Part shown: positions 53,636-63,787 of the stretch, piece by piece
Numbering within the stretch: position 1 is the stretch's first letter
How the letters are laid out: every line of letters starts with the position of its first letter
Assembly: GCA_021300155.1 (NCBI GenBank)
Contig: JAJTID010000030.1
Span: 1 to 64,000 of the forward strand
Reading direction: 5' to 3'
Length of the DNA stretch: 64,000 nucleotides
Source: Pirellula sp.
Lineage (GTDB): Bacteria > Planctomycetota > Planctomycetia > Pirellulales > Pirellulaceae
The notes under the pieces: generated by a model
Databases searched by the model: none
What the model saw: the letters and a program-made list of their open reading frames with translations, nothing else
What the model was told of the DNA's origin: nothing
Made by a program: the position numbers and the translations under genes

Positions 53636-53872
53636 ATGGCGAAATCGATTCGGTTTACGCGGAGTTGCCCTTCTTGTGGCAAACCACTGCAGATTGCCAT
53701 CGAATTGCTTGGGAAAAACGTCGTTTGCAATGCTTGCGGAGCAGGCTTTCAAGCGTGCTCGGATGCGACCATCCCCAAACCCATCGATGAATTCGATTTG
53801 AGAGTCGCTCGCTTGATCCACGCTGCCGACATTCAGCTGGAGCACTACGACGCAGTCAAGTTAACGCAGTAG
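53636..53872 (+). CDS. Small zinc-ribbon protein
   Basis: About 78 aa. Two CxxC pairs, CPSCGKPLQIAIELLGKNVV then CNACGAGF, form a zinc ribbon in the N-terminal half, the short type seen as accessory modules in many planctomycete proteins. The C-terminal half is helical (FDLRVARLIHAADIQLEHYD). Role unknown, probably protein or nucleic-acid binding. I start at the ATG at 53636, where the protein begins MAKSIRFTRSCPSC; a frame open from 53603 would add 11 residues. GGAG is about 13 bases upstream, farther than ideal. Confidence 0.65.
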   Translation: MAKSIRFTRSCPSCGKPLQIAIELLGKNVVCNACGAGFQACSDATIPKPIDEFDLRVARLIHAADIQLEHYDAVKLTQ

Positions 53873-54126
53873 GGCCTGAAGCGACCGAAAAGATTCACTC
53901 TCATTACTCGGCTTTTTGCAAGAATGCTAACCCAAAGCGTTCGCTTGTTGGTTTCATCCATGGCCAAAGTCGCTCTCGGCAAGTATCGATTTCTATCTCC
54001 TTGGCTTAGAATGTTGAAAAGATGCATTTTGCATGCTGGTTGACCAGACGTGTCACGCAGTAGGACGAAACTGAATTTGGCTTGCACAAGCCATTTTCAC
54101 TTTGAGTGCAAGCAGGGAGGTAATGA

Positions 54127-57100
54127 ATGTCGGCTACAAAAATCCCGCATAAGCTTCGGCGGCCGCTGTTTGAACAGCAACAAAAAATTCAATTGCACTA
54201 TTTGGGATGGAATCAGCCCATCCTCCACGCGGCCACGGAGCACTTGCTCCAGCAATACTCGCGCGGTGCCAATTGGGACCTAGACCGATGTCTCGTCGTA
54301 TTGCCCGGCGCTTTGTCAGGGCGTCGATTGACGCAGCTTTTAGCGTTGCGAGCCCAGCAACAAGGGCTCGTCCTCCGTCCTCCTGAAGTCCTCACGATGG
54401 GACAATTGCCGGAGTACCTGTACACCGCTCGGCTTCCATTCGCGAGCGATTTGGAACAAACATTGGCCTGGACCAAAGTGCTGCGCAATGCAGAGCCTGA
54501 TTTTGTGCGCCCTCTGTTGCTGGAGTTGCCAGACCCGCAAGAGCTGCGTCCATGGATCGATCTTGCCAAAATGCTCAGCGGTTTGCATCGCGAACTCGCA
54601 TCAGATTTGGTCGATTTTGCAGACGTTGCCGATGAGATCAAAGAACCTCAAGAAGTAATTCGATGGAAGATTCTAGCCAAACTGCAGCGCGACTATTTGG
54701 ACGAACTGCATACGGCCGGTTTGTGGGATGTTCAGTCCGCTCGACGGTTTGCGATCGACAACAACGAAGTGGCCACCGATCGGGAGATCGTATTGATTGG
54801 TGCGGTCGATCTCAATCGAGCACAACGACGATTCTTAGGTGCAATATCCGATAGTGTTCATGTACTCGTGGGTGCACCCGCCAGTTATTCAAGCGGCTTT
54901 CATGTCGATGGAACGTTGATCCCGGAGTATTGGCAAGACCTTGAGATCCGCGTCGAGCCTTCGAGGATCCATGTCCGCTCCACGCCGACGGAAGCAGCCA
55001 AGGAGCTAGCGATCCAACTTTCCGAGTTGAGGGATGCGTATTCGGTTCAACACGTCACGATTGGTATCCCCGACCCGGAAGTGGTTCCGATTCTTCAAGA
55101 GTCGCTCGCTGCCAACAACCTACAGCTCCGATACGGCCCTGGGACTCCTGTGACGCAATCCCCTCCGATGCGATTGATCGAAATGTTGATCGACTACGTA
55201 TCGGGTGGATCGATCGAATCCTTCAATCAGCTTGTCCGAGTCCCGAGCATCCAACGGTGGCTGGCACTGCAAAGTTCCGTTGTCGAGTTGGACAAAGACG
55301 TTAGCGTCCGGCCGGAAAAGCTTTTGAGTAGTTTGGACGCCTATCAACAATCGACTCTCATTCGGACGATCAGCCAAGTCGAATGGCCGGAAGCAAAAGG
55401 ACGCGAAATTTTCCTCGCGACGTTAAGTGCGATCGACGGATGGTTGTCACCGCTCCGCGTTACCAAACAAACGCTCGGACAATGGTCGCAACCGATTCGC
55501 CAAGTTATTCTGGCTATCTATGAGAACGAAGAAGTACACACGGATGAAGCTCTGGGAAATCTTTACGCTCGTTCGAGCGCAGCGGTCAATGCTGTGATCG
55601 AAACGTTGCAATCAGTCCCGAGCACTTTAGACATCCCTGTTTCTCTAGCGGATGCATACACTTGGTTGGTGGGGCAGTTAGATTCTGTTCAGGTGCCACC
55701 CATCGTTCAAGATGATGCGATCGAGATGCTAGGTTGGCTTGACCTCGCGTTGGATGATGCCCCAGTTCTGATGCTGACGGGGATGCATGACGGCGTTGTG
55801 CCGGAATCGGTAAACGGAGATACGTTTCTTCCGAATCAGCTTCGCAGCATGCTCGGGTTGATGGACAACGCTCGGAGATTTGCTCGCGATTGCTACGCGA
55901 TGTTGACCATGCTCAACACTCGCGAACAAGTGCAAATCATCTTGAATCATCTGAGCTCGACCGGTGATCCGCAAACTCCTAGTCGATTGCTATTGGCGGT
56001 TCCTCCGGATGAGCTCGCTTCACGTGTGCGATGGCTGTTGGAACCGAAAGGCATACGCGATGTAGACGAAGTGCCATCGATTTGGGCACCGCGCGAAGGG
56101 CAGACGAATATCCCGATCCCTTACCCCGTGGTTACCAAGCCTGTTCGGGATATGGCCGTAACGGACTTTAAGAAGTACGACCAGTGCCCTTATCGGTTCT
56201 ATCTTGGCAGGGTCGAACGACTCAAAGCGTTCCAGCATGAGAAACTGGAGCTCGACGGTGGCGGGTTTGGTGATCTCGTCCATAAATGCCTCGAGTTTAT
56301 GGAAGATCCGGCAGTGGCGACTTCCACGAATCCGGACGTGATCAGTTCATTCTTGATTGAAAAGTTGAAACTTCTCGCGAGGACTCAGTTCGGTGTTCAA
56401 CCACCCCCAGCCCTTCAAATCCAATTGGAGCAAGCGGAACGACGCCTTCAAGCTTTTGCCATTCATCAGGCCGCACATGCTGAGCAAGGTTGGCGTATCA
56501 AGAAGATCGAGTTCAAGGTTGAAAAGACAGATGGGCTCAAGCTGGACCTGGGCGATGGCAAATCGATGGTGATTCATGGTCGAATCGATCGTATCGACTA
56601 CAACCCCAAGCTTGGGACGCATGCAGTTTGGGACTATAAAACAGGTGACCAAACGGCAAAGCCACGCGAGAACCACGTGCGACAAAACAAAACTTGGATC
56701 GATTGGCAATTGCCTCTCTATGGCAAACTGATCCAAACGCTCAAGATCGAAGATTTGTCCAAAGTGCAGTTTGGATACATCTTGTTGCCACGCAACCCGT
56801 TGGAGACGCAATTCATCAAGGCGGACTTTACCGAAGCAGAACATGCTGCCGCGATTGAATCGGCCAAAGGGATCGCGCTGCGCGTTTACGACAATCAGTT
56901 TTGGCCTCCTCGATACAAAGGTATCTATAGTCAAGATGAGTACAACGCGATCACGCAACATCCTGTTGCGCGGCGTTGGGACCGAGATGCTGCGGAGAAG
57001 GAAGCCGAGCAAGCGAAGTTACGCGAAGCTGCATCCAACATCCATCCTATGCCGGAACTGGACGCTCCTGTAATGACGGACTCGAATGGTGCCGATACGC

Positions 57101-60100
57101 GAAGCACCGCGAATAGACATACAGACGAAGGGTTCGATAGCCGATCGTTACCTCCGATGATGAGAATGGAAACGCCGAACAAACTTCATTTGGAAGAGCA
57201 TCTCGCCGTGGGTAAGCCCAACAGCGATTGGTTTTCTTCCAAGATGATTTTGGCCTCGGCTGGTACAGGCAAAACCTACAATCTAGCAACCCGCGCGTTG
57301 CGTCTTTTGTTTACCGACCAGCCTTTGGATTCGATACTGGCGACGACGTTTACACGCAAGGCCGCCGGTGAAATCCTGCATCGTGTTTTGTCATGGTTAG
57401 CAAACGCGATCGAAGAGGAGGCAAGCTTCGAATCGTTGGCGTCGATTCTTGCGCCGTTGAAGATCACTCGCGATACAGTGAAGTATCAATTGGGACGATT
57501 GTGTTCTCACCTCCATCGATTTCGAGTCAGCACACTAGATAGTTTTTATTCTCAGCTAGCTCGTTCGTTTGCCCTCGAATTAAAGCTTCCTCCTGGTTGG
57601 AGTCTCTCGGATCCTTTTCAATACGAACAACTCAAACAGGAGGCGATAAGCCGAATGTTTGAGCACATGGATCGCAGCTCGCTAAAGTCGTTGGTATCGC
57701 AGCTATCCAAAGGGGAAGCCACAAGAAGCATCCGTCGCGAGATCGAGAACGTTGTATCCAATGGATACGATTTGTTCCGACGAACCAACGAAGGAGCCTG
57801 GAATCAGCTCACGGTCCCGAAAGGCCCTCGTGACGAAGAAGTGCAACGAGCGTTGCATGTGTTTGCTCATTCGACGGTTGAGCACAAAGGGTACGCCAAG
57901 TCTCGCGATGCGGCGGTCGAGAAATTCAACGCACAGGAATGGGGCGAGTTCTTGTCGTTAACGCTCGTTCAGCGTTCGGACGACGATATTCCAACCTACT
58001 CGTCGAAAGAGTTAGATTCCGAAGCAGCCAGCGCGCTCCGCATTCTGGCCAAGAAAGCAGCAACAAACGAATTGTCGAGTCGCCGTGCACAGAACGAAGC
58101 CGCGTTTCGACTCTTGCAAAACTATCATACGCAGCTTCAGTCGGTGAAGACAAAGCACCGTACTGTTACCTTCGATGATATCGCTGAACGGCTTGCGAAT
58201 TGGCTGCGTCAAACAGTAGAAGAGCATCGCATCCAGCCTGCTAAGGAACCGCAACGCGATACGATGGATACGATTTCGCATCGATTGGACTGCCCTGTTC
58301 ATCATTTGTTGCTGGACGAATTTCAGGATACATCTCCCGTCCAATGGGAGATCGTCAAACCGTTTGCTGAAGCCATTATTCAGAACCAAGTTGATAAGAC
58401 TTCGTTCTTCTGTGTCGGCGACAGCAAGCAAGCGATCTACGGCTGGCGTGGTGGTGTAGCCGAGATCTTTGAATCCGTCGGCGAACAAATCAAGAATGTA
58501 CAACAGGAAAAACTCGTCAAGAGTTTCCGCAGTTCCCCGATTGTCATCAACTTTGTGAACTCCGTTTTTTCTCAATTGGACAAACATGAGTGCTACTACA
58601 ACGGCGATGAAGCCGACGTGGATGCAGGTGATTCCAAAGCGATCGTCGAATGGACGACCAAGCACTTTACGCAACATGAAACATCCAAAGGGAGTTTGCC
58701 AGGCTATGTCGAGTTTCGCAACGCAGACGTCGACAAGAGTCGCGATCCAGAAGGTGACGAGAGCGCGTACGGACTGTTTGATGAAGTCGCTGATCGAATC
58801 GCCGAACTGCACCGAACGAACAGCAGTGTAGAGATCGGTGTGTTATGTCGGACGAATCGAGATGTCGGGCAACTGATCACCTTGTTGCGAGAGCGCGGCG
58901 TCGAGGCCAGTCAAGAAGGTGGAAATCCACTCACCGATTCGGCGGCTGTGTTGCTACTGCTGAGCGTGATGCGAGTAGCGAACCATCCATCCGATTCATT
59001 GGCTCACTTTCATGTGGCTCATTCCCCATTGGCAGAGCACTTACGACCAGAAACACTCGAGAATGCAGACAAACTCTCGATGGACCTACGAGCGAGTATC
59101 GACGCATTGGGATTCGGTAGTACACTCGGGCAACTCGCCAAAGATTTGGCACCGGCGTGCAACGAACGAGATCAAGACAGACTGAAGCAACTGGTTCAAC
59201 TCGGTTATCGATACGATACGATGCGGGGCGATAGCATCTTTAGCTTCATCGAATTTGTAGAGCAACAAAAAGTCGCATTGCCGGGGGTGAGTCGAGTGCG
59301 AGTGATGACGATCCATCAATCCAAAGGATTGGAGTTTGATGCCGTCTTCTTGCCGACGCTCGATCAAACCATTATTTCCCGTCCGCCATCGTTTGTTGCG
59401 ATGTACGAGGACCGAACGAAGCCTGCGATCGGCGTTGTGCGATACATGAATCGGGATATCCAAAAGTTTCTCGATGATTCATGGAAGATTGCTTTCCGCG
59501 AATTTGCCAACCAGCAACTCGCGGAAGCCTTGTGCGTTTTTTATGTAGCGTTGACTCGAGCTCGCCAAGCTCTTTATCTGTACACGGCTCCGTCGTCGAG
59601 CAGCAAAAAACGCTGGGGTTCCGTTCTTCATTCGATCTTTGCAACCAAAGAACAGCGCGACACACGCGGGCTTTTGATCCATAGTTGGGGTGATCCCAAC
59701 TGGTTCGAATCCGTGGTTCGAGACGAAGTCGAACAGGAGGATGCGGTTGCGGTGGCATCTCAAGATCGAATTCGTCGTGCGATCCAACTTCAACGCGGCG
59801 GTTCTAGTCCACGACTGATGCCATGGCTACGGCCTAGCAATGCTGTTGCAGCCAAGACGATTCGGCTCGGTTCACGTTGGACAGCGGGTGACACTTCGGC
59901 TTCGATCGTTGGCAAGCTGGTGCATCGATGGTTTGAAGAGGTTCGCGGTTGGATCGAAGATTACAAACCGAACAAGAAGCGTTTGAAGGAGATCGCAGCA
60001 TCCTCATTGACACAAGAAGAAATGTCGCATGTCAAAGTAACAGAATGGGTAGACCGTTTCGTGCGGTTCTGCGAGATGCCATCGGTTTTGAAAGCGCTCA

Positions 60101-60480
60101 GTGCAGATCGCTATCGGGCGTGGCACCAACCTAGGATGTTGCACTTGGAGATTACCAACGAAAGACGGTTGCTTCAAGTAATCGACGGACAGATGCTGCG
60201 TGGGGTGATCGACCGATGTGTGTTGGGCTTTGATGGCGACCGAGTCGTGCGAGCGGAGATCTTGGACTTTAAGACGGACAAACGCCCAGATGGAATGGAC
60301 CTGTCGGAATGGGTGGACTGCCGTGTTGAGTATCATCGACCGCAACTAGAATGCTATCGACGTGTGTTGAGCGAACAGTTCGGGCTTCATCGTCGCGACA
60401 TTCATTTGACGTTACTTCTGTTGAGCGAAGACAAAGAAGTGACGCTGGACGAAGAGCTTCTTCTGTCAGACCAGCGGTAG
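54127..60480 (+). CDS. Single-chain AddB-AddA-like helicase-nuclease (double-strand break repair)
   Basis: A 2117-aa protein joining two halves. Residues 1-950 resemble AddB: an N-terminal helicase-like region whose Walker A seems lost (VVLPGALSGRRL), the Cys of DQCPYRFYL (C687), then a PD-(D/E)XK nuclease with HGRIDRIDYN near 817 and VWDYKTGD near 836. Residues about 1040-2117 resemble AddA/UvrD: Walker A ASAGTGKT (about 1043-1050), TTFTRKAAGEI, LLDEFQDTSP (D1397), GDSKQAIYGWRGG, KSFRSSPIVINFV, TIHQSKGLEFD and YVALTRAR, then a second nuclease with GVIDR (D2029) and LDFKTDKR (D2047). Only one Fe-S cysteine is seen where AddB normally has four. The linker near 960-1035 joins the halves. Strong ribosome site AGGGAGGT before the ATG. 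Confidence 0.88.
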   Translation: MSATKIPHKLRRPLFEQQQKIQLHYLGWNQPILHAATEHLLQQYSRGANWDLDRCLVVLPGALSGRRLTQLLALRAQQQGLVLRPPEVLTMGQLPEYLYTARLPFASDLEQTLAWTKVLRNAEPDFVRPLLLELPDPQELRPWIDLAKMLSGLHRELASDLVDFADVADEIKEPQEVIRWKILAKLQRDYLDELHTAGLWDVQSARRFAIDNNEVATDREIVLIGAVDLNRAQRRFLGAISDSVHVLVGAPASYSSGFHVDGTLIPEYWQDLEIRVEPSRIHVRSTPTEAAKELAIQLSELRDAYSVQHVTIGIPDPEVVPILQESLAANNLQLRYGPGTPVTQSPPMRLIEMLIDYVSGGSIESFNQLVRVPSIQRWLALQSSVVELDKDVSVRPEKLLSSLDAYQQSTLIRTISQVEWPEAKGREIFLATLSAIDGWLSPLRVTKQTLGQWSQPIRQVILAIYENEEVHTDEALGNLYARSSAAVNAVIETLQSVPSTLDIPVSLADAYTWLVGQLDSVQVPPIVQDDAIEMLGWLDLALDDAPVLMLTGMHDGVVPESVNGDTFLPNQLRSMLGLMDNARRFARDCYAMLTMLNTREQVQIILNHLSSTGDPQTPSRLLLAVPPDELASRVRWLLEPKGIRDVDEVPSIWAPREGQTNIPIPYPVVTKPVRDMAVTDFKKYDQCPYRFYLGRVERLKAFQHEKLELDGGGFGDLVHKCLEFMEDPAVATSTNPDVISSFLIEKLKLLARTQFGVQPPPALQIQLEQAERRLQAFAIHQAAHAEQGWRIKKIEFKVEKTDGLKLDLGDGKSMVIHGRIDRIDYNPKLGTHAVWDYKTGDQTAKPRENHVRQNKTWIDWQLPLYGKLIQTLKIEDLSKVQFGYILLPRNPLETQFIKADFTEAEHAAAIESAKGIALRVYDNQFWPPRYKGIYSQDEYNAITQHPVARRWDRDAAEKEAEQAKLREAASNIHPMPELDAPVMTDSNGADTRSTANRHTDEGFDSRSLPPMMRMETPNKLHLEEHLAVGKPNSDWFSSKMILASAGTGKTYNLATRALRLLFTDQPLDSILATTFTRKAAGEILHRVLSWLANAIEEEASFESLASILAPLKITRDTVKYQLGRLCSHLHRFRVSTLDSFYSQLARSFALELKLPPGWSLSDPFQYEQLKQEAISRMFEHMDRSSLKSLVSQLSKGEATRSIRREIENVVSNGYDLFRRTNEGAWNQLTVPKGPRDEEVQRALHVFAHSTVEHKGYAKSRDAAVEKFNAQEWGEFLSLTLVQRSDDDIPTYSSKELDSEAASALRILAKKAATNELSSRRAQNEAAFRLLQNYHTQLQSVKTKHRTVTFDDIAERLANWLRQTVEEHRIQPAKEPQRDTMDTISHRLDCPVHHLLLDEFQDTSPVQWEIVKPFAEAIIQNQVDKTSFFCVGDSKQAIYGWRGGVAEIFESVGEQIKNVQQEKLVKSFRSSPIVINFVNSVFSQLDKHECYYNGDEADVDAGDSKAIVEWTTKHFTQHETSKGSLPGYVEFRNADVDKSRDPEGDESAYGLFDEVADRIAELHRTNSSVEIGVLCRTNRDVGQLITLLRERGVEASQEGGNPLTDSAAVLLLLSVMRVANHPSDSLAHFHVAHSPLAEHLRPETLENADKLSMDLRASIDALGFGSTLGQLAKDLAPACNERDQDRLKQLVQLGYRYDTMRGDSIFSFIEFVEQQKVALPGVSRVRVMTIHQSKGLEFDAVFLPTLDQTIISRPPSFVAMYEDRTKPAIGVVRYMNRDIQKFLDDSWKIAFREFANQQLAEALCVFYVALTRARQALYLYTAPSSSSKKRWGSVLHSIFATKEQRDTRGLLIHSWGDPNWFESVVRDEVEQEDAVAVASQDRIRRAIQLQRGGSSPRLMPWLRPSNAVAAKTIRLGSRWTAGDTSASIVGKLVHRWFEEVRGWIEDYKPNKKRLKEIAASSLTQEEMSHVKVTEWVDRFVRFCEMPSVLKALSADRYRAWHQPRMLHLEITNERRLLQVIDGQMLRGVIDRCVLGFDGDRVVRAEILDFKTDKRPDGMDLSEWVDCRVEYHRPQLECYRRVLSEQFGLHRRDIHLTLLLLSEDKEVTLDEELLLSDQR

Positions 60481-61803
60481 GAACCAAGAACCAAGCAATA
60501 CAACCAAAAAACCTACGCAACCCATGAGCGTTAGCGCGGCCGAAAACGTCTTGAGCGTTTGTATTGCCGTCATACCTGTCATCGATGCGACCTGCCAGAA
60601 TCCGCTATCGTTCATCCAAGCGAGTGGCTTGGAACCACAGCCTATTGCTAACGCCAAATAAATGGGGTGATAGGTTAACTCCACTTTCGATACCAGCGAT
60701 TCCACGATCGCGACTGTCGTGGTCATAGCAACCGTCGCGGATCCTTGCGCTCCACGTATCAATGCGGTTGTTCCAAAGGCCATGACCAACAGACCTGTTG
60801 GCGTGAGAGTGCTGGGAAAGATTGTCACGATGGCATCACCTACTCCCAACTCCTTCAGTGCAACACCGAACCCACCGCCAGCGCAGGTCAAAAGCAAAAT
60901 AGTACCTGCATCCGCCACCGATCGTGTCATCACACTTTGGGTCGTCTTGGTATCTACTGTTATTTTCATCAACAATGTCCCAAGAAGACAAGCGACCAAG
61001 AGTGCAAAGATCGGATCACCAAGACATTGCCATGTAACACTTCGATCTGAGGCCTTGCCTCCGATGAAAATTTCGGCAGAGGCGATCATTGCAATTGGAA
61101 CGACCAAGGGCAAGATCGATAGCAAGATCGGAGGCGAAGTTCGATTGCGTTGCTCGTCGCTCTGAAGCGGAATACTCAACTCGATTCCTAACGAGCGGCT
61201 GCACCAAACTCCGTACAAAAACCCTACGGCCGAAGTAAATCCTCCGACGATACATCCTCCGAGCATCATCGTCCCTATCGAGATTCCTAGAGCATTTGCG
61301 ACCAACAGTGGACCGGGTGTTGGAGGAACGAGCGAGTGAGCCATCGTTGCGCCGACAATGATTGCCATGACCGACATGAGATAGTGCTTCGGCCGATCTC
61401 GCGCGACCGCTTTGGCCAATGGCAATAGCAGATAAAAGACCGTGTCAAAGTAGACCGGAATTGCCATGATAAAGGCACTCACCGACAATGCTGGGGCAAC
61501 GCGTTGGCTTCCAAAGAGACGGACGATGCCTGCCACGATACAATGCGCGGCACCGCTTTCCAGTAAACATCCGCCTACGATGGATGCAAAGACGATTGGT
61601 AAACCGATGTTCTTAAAAATACCGGTCATGCCAGAAGCCAACCGGCTCGCAACGCTAAGTTCCGATTGTCCCTGCGTGTAGAACAGAATGACCAGAGTCC
61701 CGAGCACTAGTCCGACGATGGGATGCAGACGAAGCAGAAGGATCGATGCAATGACGACGCATACCGCCGAAAATGCGACAATAAGACACTCTGTAACCTG
61801 CAT
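60466..61803 (-). CDS. GntP-type gluconate:H+ symporter family permease
   Basis: Inner-membrane transporter of about 445 aa with roughly 12 hydrophobic segments. GntP family features: LHPIVGLVLGTLVILFY near the N-terminus, GLPIVFASIVGGCLLESGAA, MAIPVYFDTVFYLLLPLAKA (FD in a pore helix), LVPPTPGPLLVANALGISIG and ALIRGAQGSATVAMTTTVA near the C-terminus. The family imports gluconate and related acids; the substrate here is uncertain. The frame is open to 61890; the ATG at 61803 gives MQVTECLIVAFSAV. Its 3' end overlaps the convergent helicase-nuclease gene by 15 bases. Divergent from the DUF885 gene. Confidence 0.88.
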   Translation of the reverse strand: MQVTECLIVAFSAVCVVIASILLLRLHPIVGLVLGTLVILFYTQGQSELSVASRLASGMTGIFKNIGLPIVFASIVGGCLLESGAAHCIVAGIVRLFGSQRVAPALSVSAFIMAIPVYFDTVFYLLLPLAKAVARDRPKHYLMSVMAIIVGATMAHSLVPPTPGPLLVANALGISIGTMMLGGCIVGGFTSAVGFLYGVWCSRSLGIELSIPLQSDEQRNRTSPPILLSILPLVVPIAMIASAEIFIGGKASDRSVTWQCLGDPIFALLVACLLGTLLMKITVDTKTTQSVMTRSVADAGTILLLTCAGGGFGVALKELGVGDAIVTIFPSTLTPTGLLVMAFGTTALIRGAQGSATVAMTTTVAIVESLVSKVELTYHPIYLALAIGCGSKPLAWMNDSGFWQVASMTGMTAIQTLKTFSAALTLMGCVGFLVVLLGSWFLPLV

Positions 61804-61956
61804 GGAGAACCGTGGTATTCGTGGTGGGAGAGGAAACGCTGTGCTACGATTGTAATCGACATTGCTAAGATCGACACAGTCGAGATCCACATTGTTCGAA
61901 CGGAAGCATCCCAGCGAATTGAACCCGGGAACAACCAGTCCAGAATCGAGTTTTAC

Positions 61957-63759
61957 ATGATTGAGTCGTTATTGCAAACCTTCCGTGCAGTCGTTTATGC
62001 ATTGTTTTGTTTATGCCTGATGGGAAGTGTTTCCGGCGAAGATTCAGTCGCTTCAAAAGCCATGCAGGACGTCTTTCGTTCATATCATGAGACGTATCTG
62101 ATCCTCTTTCCAATTGAAGCGACGAACTTCGGTGACAATCGCTACAACGATCGATTGATGATCGATATCGCTCCAGACTTCCTCGCCAAGGAGCGACAGT
62201 TCTATCGGTCTACGTTGGAGAAGCTTGCCACCGTTGATCAACGAGGTTGCACCGAAGTGGAGCAGCTTATGGCCAAGGTTTTGAAGTATGAAATGGAGAT
62301 CAGGCTGGAGGGGATGGCATTTCAGCACGAGCGAATTCCACTCCATCAGTTCGACGGTCTGCATTTGTTCTTTGGTCAACTCGGAAGCGGAGCGGGCAGC
62401 CAACCGTTCAAGTCGGTCAAAGATTACGAGTCCTGGCTTCAGCGTATCGATGGCTTCTGCATCTGGCTTCGAGCAGCCAAGGATCAGTTTCAAACTGGAA
62501 TCCGTGACGGGTATGTGTTGCCAAGATCCTTGGTGGTAAAGATGATTCCTCAGTTCTCAGACCCTTCGATCGCTTCCGAAAAAATCGAAGACTGTCTTTT
62601 TTGGGGACCTATCAAGAGCATGCCCGATTCCTTTTCCAAAGATGATCAGGATCGACTCAAGCGTGCGTTCGAAACAGCGTTGCAAGACAAATTGATCCCG
62701 GCTTACAAAGAGTTTGGCAAATTCTTAGAAGAGGAGTATCTCCCAAAGTCGAGAGCCACATCGGGTATCAGTTCTTTGCCCGGAGGTGAAGAACAGTATC
62801 GATACTGGGTGCGATACTGGACGACCACGTCGTTAACCCCTGATGAGATTTTCTCGATCGGCGAGTCGGAAGTCGCGAGAATCTTGGGCGAGATGAAAGC
62901 CACCCAAGAGAAGATGGGCTTTCAAGGTACACTCCCGGAGTTCTTTAGTGACCTGCGTTCGAATCCAGCCTTGATGCCATACACCGAAGCGAAACAAGTC
63001 CTAGCCGACTTTGCATCGATTCAAGCCAAGATCGAACCACAGCTCGATCGATTGTTCCTTAATAAACCCAAGACAAGATTCGAAATTCGACGTACCGAGG
63101 CGTTTCGAGAAGCGACCGCGAGTGCCGAGTATATGCCTGGTTCTGCCGATGGCCGCCGGCCAGGAATTTTTTATGTACCTATTCCTGAAGTCAGCAAATT
63201 CAACGTGACCAGTGGCATGGAGTCCCTGTTCCTCCACGAAGCGATTCCTGGCCATCATTATCAAGTGTCACTGCAACAGGAGAACGCATCCCTTCCAGAG
63301 TTTGCCAAGTTTCTTTGGTATGGAGCTTACGGTGAGGGTTGGGCTCTTTACTGTGAGACGTTGGGAGAAGAGTTAGGGCTTTACTCGGATCCGAAACAAA
63401 AGATCGGAGCATTAGGAGACGAGATGCATAGAGCTATTCGGTTGGTGGTCGATGTCGGTCTGCATGTTAAGGGATGGTCGAGAGAAAAAGCGATTGACTA
63501 CATGATGGCCAACGAGGCGATTTCCGAACAAGCGGCAGTCGCAGAGATAGAACGCTACATGGCCATGCCAGGTCAGGCGTTGTCCTACAAGATCGGTCAG
63601 TTGAAACTGCGGGAATTGCGTGCTCGCTATGAAAAGAGACTGAACGACAAATTCTCGTCAGCAGAGTTTCATCATCAGATCTTAAAGGATGGGGGGATGC
63701 CGCTAACAATACTTGAAGGTAGACTAGACAGTTGGGCTGAGAAACAAATGACCAAATAA
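61957..63759 (+). CDS. DUF885 family putative metallopeptidase, exported
   Basis: A 600-aa protein with an N-terminal signal (LLQTFRAVVYALFCLCLMGS, cleavage near VSG-EDS). Mostly helical (FRSYHETYLILFPIEATNFG at the start). The zinc site is FLHEAIPGHHYQVSL near residues 425-439 (HExxPGHH, H427) with the third-ligand Glu/Gly segment AYGEGWALYCETLGEELG about 30 residues later. Typical DUF885 ending: QALSYKIGQLKLRELRARYE. Probable periplasmic peptidase of the thermolysin-like gluzincin group; substrate unknown. The frame extends back to 61723 but the ATG at 61957 gives the signal sequence. Confidence 0.88.
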   Translation: MIESLLQTFRAVVYALFCLCLMGSVSGEDSVASKAMQDVFRSYHETYLILFPIEATNFGDNRYNDRLMIDIAPDFLAKERQFYRSTLEKLATVDQRGCTEVEQLMAKVLKYEMEIRLEGMAFQHERIPLHQFDGLHLFFGQLGSGAGSQPFKSVKDYESWLQRIDGFCIWLRAAKDQFQTGIRDGYVLPRSLVVKMIPQFSDPSIASEKIEDCLFWGPIKSMPDSFSKDDQDRLKRAFETALQDKLIPAYKEFGKFLEEEYLPKSRATSGISSLPGGEEQYRYWVRYWTTTSLTPDEIFSIGESEVARILGEMKATQEKMGFQGTLPEFFSDLRSNPALMPYTEAKQVLADFASIQAKIEPQLDRLFLNKPKTRFEIRRTEAFREATASAEYMPGSADGRRPGIFYVPIPEVSKFNVTSGMESLFLHEAIPGHHYQVSLQQENASLPEFAKFLWYGAYGEGWALYCETLGEELGLYSDPKQKIGALGDEMHRAIRLVVDVGLHVKGWSREKAIDYMMANEAISEQAAVAEIERYMAMPGQALSYKIGQLKLRELRARYEKRLNDKFSSAEFHHQILKDGGMPLTILEGRLDSWAEKQMTK

Positions 63760-63787
63760 CAACTGACTGAAAGAGAAAGAACGATTC

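Noticed and set aside
58012-58812. 266-aa frame on the minus strand
   Set aside because: It is opposite the AddA helicase core motifs; composition and lack of motifs mark it as a shadow.
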